DNA of 31,954 nucleotides, taken from contig NW_004085987.1 of assembly GCF_000220395.1 (NCBI RefSeq), positions 1-31,954 on the forward strand. The letters are read 5' to 3'. The notes below the pieces were generated by a model. That model searched no databases, had not been told where the DNA came from, and saw nothing but the letters and a program-made list of their open reading frames with translations. The number at the start of each line of letters is the position of its first letter. Within the stretch, counting starts at the first letter, position 1. Below are positions 23,235-31,954 of this stretch, one piece after another. Origin of the DNA: Ichthyophthirius multifiliis (lineage: Eukaryota > Ciliophora > Oligohymenophorea > Hymenostomatida). Made by a program: the position numbers and the translations under genes.

Positions 23235-25551
23235 ATGTTTACATTTTCACGATTTAACCAAATTTAATAAGTTGAATTATAAAATAATATATAAAACTCT
23301 GAGTCATTAGAATAATTAAAGAAAAAACATAATTAAATCCAAAATAGTATAAATATAACAATTAATACAAACCATGACTATAATGAAGATTAAAAGTCTT
23401 TTTTTAAAAATTATAATATCTAAAAATTATTTAATGATTAAAGAAATAATTTTAATTAATAATAATCTTTAAATGATAATGATTCGTATAATATTGAAGA
23501 TATAGAAGAAGATGAATATCAAAATTATGAAGATATACAAATATAGAAAGATTTAAATAAATATTTTGTAGAAAATACTCCGAAAAAATAATAAGATTAT
23601 TCCTCTAATAATAAAGAAATATTATTTGAATATTCTAATAGTTCATTTAATTATATAAGTAGTAATTCATAATTTAAAAGCGAAAAAAATAGAATTCAAA
23701 CTGATTTATTCAAAAAATTAACTTAGTCGAATAGACCATTAATATCTTTGAAATAAAAAGAGCATGAAGCAATTGTTTTTAATAATTTTGAATAAAAAGA
23801 AGAAGAATAAGATATTTATGAAAAAAATGATAATTTTTAAAATAGAAATTTTTGAAATAAAGAAAATGAGAATTTTTACAATGAAAAAAATGAGAATTTT
23901 AATAATTTTTCTAATGAAAAAAATGAGAATTTTAATAATGAAAAAAATGAGAATTTTTATAATTTTTCTAATGAAAAAAATGAGAATTTTAATAATGAAA
24001 AAAATGAGAATTTTTATAATTTTTCTAATGAAAAAAATGAGAATTTTAATAATGAAAAAAATGAGAATTTAGACAATTTTTCTAATGAAAAAAATGAGAA
24101 TTTGTATAATTTTTATAATGAAAAAATGAGAATTTTTATAATTTTTCTAATGAAAAAAATGAGAATTTTAATAATGAAAAAAATGAGAATTTTAATAATT
24201 TTTACAAGGAAAAAAATGAGAATTTGTATAATTTTTATATTGAAAAAAATGAGAATTTAGACAATTTTTCTAATGAAAAAAATGAGAATTTTAATAATGA
24301 AAAAAATGAGAATTTAGACAATTTTTCTAATGAAAAAAATGAGAATTTTTACAATGAAAAAAATGAGAATTTTAATAATTTTTCTAATGAAAAAAATGAG
24401 AATTTTAATAATGAAAAAAATGAGAATTTTAATAATTTTTACAAGGAAAAAAATGAGAATATTTCTAATGAATAAAATGAGAATTTTTACAAGGAAAAAC
24501 ATGAGAACTTTATTAATTTTTACAACGAAAAATATGAGAACTTTAATAATGATAATAATAGATCTTTTAAAATAATAAATAAATAATAACAAAGTTTATA
24601 AATGTCTTAAAATTAACTAAAAGAAGATGAAATAAGGTTAAATTAGAAATCTAATTCTCTATTTTCTACAAACAGAAGTGATAAAAACAATAAATAAATA
24701 AACGACAAAATTTTCTAGAAAATAAATGAAATTTAAAAGCGATTTAAATGCGACTAAAAAAATTAATAATAAAGTTATTTATTAAAGAAAATAAGGTCTT
24801 TATCATAAAATAACAAAAGCTTTTTAAATATCGTCTCTCCTATTAAATAATAAAATAATCAAAATAAATAAATAAACTCAGATTCTTATATAAACAGTAC
24901 ATTTTAGTTTAACTCAGACATTAACTCGCCATAATAAAACTAAAGTTAATAATATTAATAGTATAGTATAACTAATATGTAAAAAAATGCTCTTTAAATG
25001 CTTAAATAAAACAAGTTTACTGAATTTAAAATATTAATTGAAAAATTGGAAAATTTATCACAATAAAAGGATATATATGATTCTTAAAATATGTACTTTT
25101 ATATAGATAATATCATAAATTATATTATTTGCAAAAAAATAATAGGTATATCAATTATTTATGGTCCTAATTTTTTTATAGATAAGGCTAAATTGAAAAA
25201 GCATTAGATTATTGTAATAATATTATAAACTAAAGATAAAATATATAAGATATATATTAATATAAATGTGTATTTACTCTAAGGAATTGCGCAATTAATT
25301 ATTCGAAAGAAATTAAAAATTATATTTTATAGAAATAGTATTTGACCGTACAAATAGAATATGTTAATCCAAAAAACTTCGATATAAATTTATAAAAAAC
25401 TGTTTAAAAATATAAAGAACTCTATTTGAAAAAAATATATTATTAAATTTGCGAATGTCTTTAAAACTTATAAGATTACGAAAATTAATTATAATATTAA
25501 TAGATTTTGGTTAGATATTTAGATATTAATGAGTAATATTAATAATTATAT

Positions 25552-25599
<48 letters not shown>

Positions 25600-26346
25600 T
25601 TTTAAATGTAATTTAGATAATTAGATCTATTATTTAATATGGCTTAAGTTTAATTAAAAATTAATAAATAATAAGAAGCCGTATAAAATTTAGAAAAAAT
25701 CAAAAACAAAATAAATGAATAAAAATGTGTTTTTTAACAAAAACTACATTTATATATAAAAAGTTTGCAATTATTAGGAAATATATATTTCGATTTAGAA
25801 TAATATAATCTATCTTTAGAATATTACGAATAAGTTTTGTAAATGAAAAATTAAGTTTTTTCTGATTAAAGTATAGAATGTGCTAATATATACCTATAAT
25901 ATGCTAAATGCTCATAAAAACTTTAATAATATAAAGTATGTTTTAAAAAGTATATATAAGCTTTAAATATTTATGATATTAAATATGGATAAAATAACAT
26001 AATTAGTAGTAATATAGTACTTTAGTTAGCAAATATTAGTATAAAACTATAAAAAATTGAGGATGCTATATATTATTATAAATAATGTTATAAAATATAT
26101 TAATTTTTATATGGAAAGAATGACTAAAAATGCTTAATTGTGTTACTAAATGGACTTTTTTTGAGTTGTTAGTAAAAATAGAATAATATAGTGTAATATT
26201 TTTTCGATTAAATAATATAAATTGCATAAGAGTAGGATGATAATTATAATTTAATATAAATTTTAAACGAAATGGGAAATATTTTAAGAAATAATTCTTA
26301 CTTTAATTTAGCTATTAAGGGATATTTATTTGCAATGTATTTTAAG

Positions 26347-26406
<60 letters not shown>

Positions 26407-26783
26407 TTAAATTTGTCAATAAGATTAAAATAATGATTTAGAAAATTTAGTATTTATTTAATGCAATTTAGCAAGTACTTATTTGCATATAGAAAATTAT
26501 GCTTAATGTATAGATATATATAAAAATGCTCTTTGTAATTCCTAATAATTAAAAAATTAAGATTATTATTTTGTTAAATTAAATACATATATTGGAGATA
26601 TATATTCCAATATTTATAAATATCAAGATGCTATTACATATTATAGAAGGACTTTAGTATTTTTTATATAGATATATATATATTAATATTATTTTTAAGG
26701 ATTTTTTAAGAATAAAGGATGGTTTTATTTAAGAAAAGAAATAAATCGAATAAAAAATAAAGGAATGTATAAATAATTAATGA
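23235..26783 (+). CDS. TPR-repeat protein with N-terminal NEKNEN minisatellite; one in-frame TGA
   Basis: ATG 23235 to TGA 26781-26783; introns 25093-25145, 25533-25616, 26346-26406 and 26657-26699. The N-terminal ~200 residues are Asn/Gln/Glu-rich and disordered. A tandem repeat of NEKNENF-type units follows (23861-24550), then another disordered stretch. From about 24990 the protein is a series of TPR helices: YLWSQFFYRQGQIEKALDYC, LLGNIYFDLEQYNLSLEYYE, ANIYLQYAKCSQKL, LQLANISIKLQKIEDAIYYY, EMGNILRNNSYFNLAIKGY, NLASTYLHIENYAQCIDIY, YIGDIYSNIYKYQDAITYYR, in the style of kinesin-light-chain/NPHP3 arrays. The first frame meets a TGA at 23853-23855, at the edge of the repeats, and one repeat unit near 24121 has six A instead of seven, shifting frame. 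A scaffold role is likely; the partner is unknown. Confidence 0.75.
23861..24550 (+). repeat. Coding minisatellite, NEKNEN-type units
   Basis: About 20 copies of a 21-nt core (AATGAAAAAAATGAGAATTT), alternately joined by 3-nt and 12-nt linkers (AATAATTTTTCT, GACAATTTTTCT, TACAAG). In the TPR gene frame they spell NEKNENF(N/Y) and NEKNENFNNFS. Near-identity of units points to recent expansion or homogenisation. Later units drift (CATGAGAAC, TATGAGAAC). One unit near 24121-24126 has six instead of seven A. Confidence 0.9.
26346..26406 (+). other. Intron consisting almost wholly of TA repeat
   Basis: A 61-nt GT..AG intron in the TPR gene whose body is (TA)n. The intron is supported by continuation of the TPR pattern (LAIKGYLFAMYF before, DLENLVFIQCNLAS after) in matching phase. 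Confidence 0.75.
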
Positions 26784-26872
26784 AAAAAAAAAAAAAAAAA
26801 AAAATTAAACTATTTTATTTAAAAAAAAAAAAAAAAAATTATTAAAATAAAATTTTTATAAAATAAATAAAA

Positions 26873-27610
26873 ATGTTAAGAAACATAAAATCAATATAAA
26901 AAGCTTATTTTTGTTCCAAAAATTAAAATATTGGGTTATATAATCATTCTCTAAATAAAAATCATCATTATTTTTAAAAACTAGAGTTTAATGAATAAAA
27001 AGACGGCAAAAAATTCATAGAAAAGCATTTTTATGATATTATTTTCTCTAGTCTAGGTATTACTTTTGGTCTTGTTTTTGAGTCTTTTTATCCTTTAATT
27101 ATCGTTTTTCCAGGATTATATTAAATGACGAAAACTTAAAGAATTCATATTTAGGTTTATAATTTATTTTTAAAGAAATTTTTAAATGGCGAGAATATTT
27201 CGAATAATTTTAATATGTAAAAAAAAACAAAAAAACAAAAGATATTTAATTAAAAAAAAAAAAAAAAAACTAGTTATTTATTACATAAAATATAAGATCA
27301 TGAAAAAACACAAAAATTCATAAATATGGATACTTTTTGTCTTATAAATGTACTTATTTATAAATAATTCAGAAAAAATAATTATATTTATTATTCAGAA
27401 TTTTACGATGTTAAAACAAGTGCGAAAGGATATATAAATGTGTAAAAAAAAAAAACCATATTTTTTTCATATTTTTAAATGCTATTTTTTTAGGCTATTT
27501 TCGAAAAAAAAAACGACTAAAACTTCTCAACTAAATATATAGAAATAACTATGTATAGCCCCGAAAAATGGAGGGGTATAATAGAAGACACGACAAATAT
27601 ATTTATATGA
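26873..27610 (+). CDS. Predicted mitochondrial inner-membrane protein, 208 aa, unrecognised
   Basis: Three exons, introns 27217-27273 and 27440-27493, TGA stop. The N-terminus MLRNIKSIQKAYFCSKN is basic with no acidic residue, as in a mitochondrial presequence. One hydrophobic segment at about 60-88 (IIFSSLGITFGLVF and PLIIVFPGLY) could cross the membrane. The rest looks soluble: NMDTFCLINVLIYKQF, YIYYSEFYDVKTSAKGYINA, then KYIEITMYSPEKWRGIIEDT. The presequence-TM-soluble layout recalls mitochondrial membrane proteins such as Tim21/Coa1, but no motif supports either name. It starts 90 nt after the TPR gene stop and is convergent with the Aurora kinase gene. Location is inference; function unknown. 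Confidence 0.7.
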
Positions 27611-27644
27611 AAACAATAAGTATAAGAGCATAAATATATTAAAA

Positions 27645-27649
<5 letters not shown>

Positions 27650-27682
<33 letters not shown>
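27650..27682. repeat. TA dinucleotide microsatellite
   Basis: A TA array of about 33 nt in the 188-nt space between the convergent mitochondrial-like and Aurora kinase genes. Confidence 0.8.
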
Positions 27683-27686
<4 letters not shown>

Positions 27687-27798
27687 TTTTATATATTTTA
27701 AATATATATTTAACATATATATATAACATATATTTAACATATATATAAAAAATATAAATATAACATATATATTTTTATATATATATACTTTATCCCTC

Positions 27799-28802
<1,004 letters not shown>

Positions 28803-28871
28803 TTAATATTATTATATATATATGTTTTTTTTTTTTTTTTTTTTTTCAAAAAATTAATTTGATAGGGGGAG

Positions 28872-28889
<18 letters not shown>

Positions 28890-28942
<53 letters not shown>

Positions 28943-28966
28943 TACTACTTACTATATATATACGTA

Positions 28967-29035
<69 letters not shown>
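28890..29035. repeat. Long TA microsatellite upstream of the Aurora kinase gene
   Basis: Several TA arrays (about 28890-28942 and 28969-29035), split by a short non-repeat piece (ACTACTTACTA, TACGTATACT). They fill most of the 277-nt gap between the Aurora start (28802) and the stop of the next gene (29080), so this is the presumed Aurora promoter region. Confidence 0.85.
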
Positions 29036-29040
<5 letters not shown>

Positions 29041-29079
29041 TTTTGTTTTTTATTAAAATTTTGGTCATTTTTGTTTTAT

Positions 29080-30153
29080 TCATTTTTGAATATTATTTTT
29101 TTATATTTAATTAAAATTTAGTATTTTCTATAAGTTTAATTTAAATTTATAATTATTTATGTTATTATTAATAGGGATCTTTTATTTAAATTTATTATTA
29201 TTAGATTTTTATTGCTAAATTAACACTTTTTCATTTTCTAATCCGTCTTTTCCATAGAAATTAAATGAACTTTCGTCCGAATCATTAACAACTATAGTAA
29301 AAAAATATATTTAAACAATAAATATAAATATTTAAACTTGATTAATCGGCTAGAAAATCTGAGTTCTCATCTTTTTTTTAAATAAGATGCTAATTTTGTT
29401 CTATTTAAGATTAATTTATGTTTTATTTTTTTATTATTTTCATCATAGTATCTTCCTTTTATTTTTATTCTTTATTTTTTATTTCAAAATTTTATATTTA
29501 TTATTTTAAATTTTAATTTTAATTTTATAAAGTTTCAATTTCATTGTTTTTTAAGAAATTTTTTAAGAAAAAATCTCGATTAAATTTTTCATTTTTTAAA
29601 AACTTTTTTATTTAAAAATATCCTTCTCACAAGCCAAATTTACAATTTATAATATTTATTTTGTTTATAGGTTCTTTTATTGCATTTTATTTAATTATTC
29701 GCATATATTTTAATCATTTTCGTATATTAATTACTCTATATTATATTTATTTTACTATTTTTATTCCTATTTTATATTTTCTTTTCCATTTTGAGGAGAA
29801 TTTGTACTTGTTTGGTATACTTTTCGATGTTTTAGGGAAGATTATTGATTTATTTTAGAGTTTATATTTAACTTCGTTTATTATTGAAAAGTAAAGCTTA
29901 ATGTTTTTGATAACTTTATAGGATTGTTTTCTAGTTTTTGTATTAAAATATTTTATTCTTGCTTAAATTTAGCTTTTAACTAGTCTATATTACATGAATT
30001 TGAACAATTATTAATCTATGGTTAAGATTTTGAGGAATTAGGTAAAAATAGATTCTTATTTTTAGTAAAATTAATGAAATTTTAATATGAATTGAGATTT
30101 TTAATATTTTTATCTGATTATTTAAAATTCTTTAATTTTTCAATTTAAGTCAT
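29080..30153 (-). CDS. Hypothetical Gln/Asn-rich coiled-coil protein, 328 aa
   Basis: ATG 30153 to TGA 29080 with introns 29603-29643 (41 nt) and 29292-29337 (46 nt). The first intron was inferred because it alone keeps the frame open into a convincing coiled coil (NFLKNNEIETLQNQNQNL, then KQKEDTMMKIIKKQN). Residues 1-130 are Ser/Asn/Gln-rich and probably disordered (NNCSNSCNIDQLKAKFKQEQ, HRKVYQTSTNSPQNGKENI). The C-terminus has a short acidic patch (NDSDESSFNFYGKDGLENE). No family was recognised. It is on the same strand as, and upstream of, the Aurora gene; no functional link is implied by the sequence. Confidence 0.72.
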
Positions 30154-30283
30154 TTTTTTTTTTTTAAAAAAATAATAATAATAAAATATATATTATTTAT
30201 AAAAATATTTTAACAAAAAAATAAAATAAAAAATACATAAATTTATATTATTATATAATAAAAAAATATAATATAATTTATTT

Positions 30284-30566
30284 TCATCTTTTTTTAGTTA
30301 TTCTTTTAGTTTTGTCGTTTTCTTTTTTATCTTTTTTGCTTTTTTTATCTTTCTTTTTCTATTCTTATTCATAGGCAACAACTTTTATGAATTCTCCGTT
30401 TTCTCGACAATCAATACATTTTGATCTAATGTTAATATCTTTGTATCTTATTAATGCATCTTTTATAACTAATCTACATACTTAAGTATCTTTATGACCT
30501 TCATAAGGGATTCTTTGAAAAGTTTCTAATTTACCCTTAGATTTATATTTTATATTTAATATTTTG

Positions 30567-30620
<54 letters not shown>

Positions 30621-30802
30621 ACTTCTATTGTTGCTTCGAAATTTTATAACTGCCTTAATTAAGCTTATAATGTTTCATCGTATAATTGCCATAATTTTGT
30701 CACCACTTCTTGCTAATTTCTATTTAAATTTAATTAATTTATTGAATCTTCTAATGATCTACCAAGTGCACAATTTCTATATATGTCTTTGTCTTTTATC
30801 AT
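30284..30802 (-). CDS. TOA2: Transcription initiation factor TFIIA small (gamma) subunit
   Basis: 143 residues; one 87-nt intron (30536-30622) that is mostly TA repeat. TFIIA-gamma pairs with TFIIA-alpha/beta and stabilises TBP on promoters. The N-terminal helical region matches the family: YRNCALGRSLEDSINQLN (family YR..TLG.SL.E.LDEL), VVTKLWQLYDETLQAQL. The C-terminal beta-barrel half follows: GKLETFQRIPYEGHKD, VCRLVIKDALIRYKD, KCIDCRENGEFIKVVAYEQE. Like other TFIIA-gamma proteins it starts only a few residues before YR. Unusual is a Lys/Asp-rich C-terminal tail of about 30 residues (KKDKKSKKDKKENDKTK), absent from yeast and human proteins. Nuclear. Confidence 0.88.
30557..30617. repeat. 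TA microsatellite inside the TFIIA-gamma intron
   Basis: About 50-60 nt of TA making up most of intron 30536-30622. Length change here would alter intron size but not the protein. Confidence 0.85.
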
Positions 30803-31338
30803 ATTTTTTTTTAATTTTTTTTTTTTTTTTAAATATTAATTTGTTTTTAAAATATTTTTTTTTAATTTTTAATATAATATAATATAATATAATATAATTA
30901 GCTTTTTTTCATTTTTTTGATTATAAAAGTTTATTAAAATTCAATATAATATATGTATTTTTATATTACTTTATTTATTAAATGTATTATAAAACAAAAA
31001 ATAGAATATTTTAATAATGTAAATTATTTCTATTTTACTTTTTCTTAAAATTTGATTTTTTTTTTATAATTATCATTATTTATATTTGCGTCTATTATTT
31101 TCTTAAATCTATATATATCTTATTTTCTTCTAAAATTTAATAATTAATTCTTTTTTTTCCTATATCTATTAATTAGAATATATATATTATTTAAAAAAGA
31201 TTTGAAAATATAAAATGTATTTAATAATTCGAAAATATTTTTGTTAATTTTTTTTATTTTATTTTTTTATTTTTTATTTTTAATAAATTAAATTTTCTAA
31301 TTTTTTTTTTTTAGTTTATTTAAAAAAAAAAAAAAAAT
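30803..31338. other. Intergenic region between divergent genes
   Basis: 536 nt of A+T-rich DNA upstream of both the leftward TFIIA-gamma gene and the rightward calmodulin-like gene. It has an ATAAT pentamer array at about 30871-30898 and a long A run (about 31322-31337) directly before the calmodulin-like ATG. No gene seen. Confidence 0.65.
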
Positions 31339-31809
31339 ATGGAATAAAAAATAGATATATAATTAACACAAGAATAAATAGCCGATTATCGCGAAAAATT
31401 TACACTTTTTGATAAAGATGGTGATGGTTATATAAAAATATCTGAATTAGGACTTTTAATTCGTGGATCAAATTAAAACCCTACAGATGCAGAAATATAA
31501 GAATATCAATAAGAAATTGATTAAGAAGGTACAGGGAAGTTAGATTTTCCAGAATTTTTGGCCTTAATGGCAAGAAAAATTAAAGAAACAGACCCTGAAG
31601 AAGAATTAATGGAAGCATTTAGAATATTTGATAAAAATAATAGCGGAATTATTGAAAGTTAACACTTAAGACATTTAGTAAGATAATTAGGAGAATAATT
31701 ATCAGAAGAAGAAACAGATTAAATGATAAAGGAAGCTGATCCTAAAAATACAGGATATATACGATATGCTGAATTCGTTAGATTTATTACAACATAATAT
31801 TTAGATTGA
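31339..31809 (+). CDS. Calmodulin-like EF-hand protein
   Basis: Single exon, 156 residues, ends in TGA. Four EF-hands in two pairs joined by the usual central helix. Loop 1 [12 protein letters not shown] (25-36) is canonical. Loop 2 [12 protein letters not shown] (61-72) keeps Asp1, Gly6 and Glu12. Loop 3 [12 protein letters not shown] (98-109) has His instead of Glu at position 12. Loop 4 [12 protein letters not shown] (134-145) has Lys at position 3. Loop 1 should bind calcium well and loop 3 poorly or not at all. Calmodulin hallmarks ([32 protein letters not shown]) make calmodulin-like a better fit than centrin, but divergence excludes calmodulin itself. A Ca2+ sensor or motor/axoneme light chain is likely; the target is unknown. 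Confidence 0.93.
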
Positions 31810-31889
31810 TTTTTTTAAAATAATAAATATAAATTTTTAAATTATTTAAAAAAAATTAATTCTATTTTGATATAAAAAATTAATATATA

Positions 31890-31896
<7 letters not shown>

Positions 31897-31940
<44 letters not shown>
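31897..31940. repeat. TA dinucleotide microsatellite
   Basis: About 44 nt of pure TA about 90 nt past the calmodulin-like stop, near the window's right edge. Confidence 0.85.
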
Positions 31941-31943
<3 letters not shown>

Positions 31944-31954
31944 ATATAATATTA

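Noticed and set aside
23764-24592. Several KKMRI- and FFIVKI-type frames on both strands
   Set aside because: Off-frame translations of the coding minisatellite; the frame continuous with the flanking TPR gene is NEKNENF.
29661-30882. Rightward hydrophobic frames at 29661-29858 and 30628-30882
   Set aside because: Antisense to the coiled-coil and TFIIA-gamma genes; the hydrophobicity is a result of T-rich antisense codons.

Overview
The window reads as nuclear DNA of an oligohymenophorean ciliate, most like Ichthyophthirius or a close relative of Tetrahymena. It is extremely A+T-rich (roughly 85% by eye). Genes open up only when TAA and TAG are read as glutamine and TGA is the sole stop. Introns are short GT..AG introns, mostly 32-110 nt with one of about 225 nt. 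This is why the usual open reading frames look tiny: almost every real gene is interrupted by TAA/TAG (Gln) codons and small introns. The species assignment is an inference; the code and splicing are read directly from many independent genes.

Layout. (1) 1-13,210 is dominated by leftward genes: choline-phosphate cytidylyltransferase, a Rab-like GTPase, an OGFr-domain protein, a small hypothetical, a CHIP/STUB1-type TPR + U-box ubiquitin ligase, a small Tim chaperone with twin CX3C motifs, a coiled-coil protein and an ankyrin protein. Long A+T deserts lie at 1-1,336, 2,059-4,935 and 9,903-11,794. (2) 13,389-18,182 is rightward: the GPI8/PIGK transamidase subunit, then a large coiled-coil protein with a jacalin-like lectin domain and a huge polyglutamine tail written almost entirely in TAA codons. 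(3) 18,914-22,251 is leftward: an unrecognised helical protein, a basic poly-Asn protein with a possible TFIIS-N/LEDGF-type helical segment, and a PWWP protein. The last two may be one LEDGF/HRP2-like gene. (4) 23,235-27,610 is rightward: a TPR protein carrying an NEKNEN minisatellite, and a predicted mitochondrial membrane protein. (5) 27,799-30,802 is leftward: an Aurora kinase, a coiled-coil protein and the TFIIA small subunit. (6) A calmodulin-like EF-hand gene closes the window at 31,339-31,809.

Most genes are ordinary housekeeping genes (phospholipid synthesis, trafficking, protein quality control, mitochondrial import, GPI anchoring, mitosis, transcription) and show no operon-like functional grouping. 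The less ordinary material is the jacalin/polyQ protein, the repeat-bearing TPR gene with an in-frame TGA, the PWWP/TND pair, a CCT gene with no TGA stop in reach, and a G/T-strand-biased telomere-like tract between two genes. No mobile element, CRISPR array, rRNA or tRNA gene was seen.
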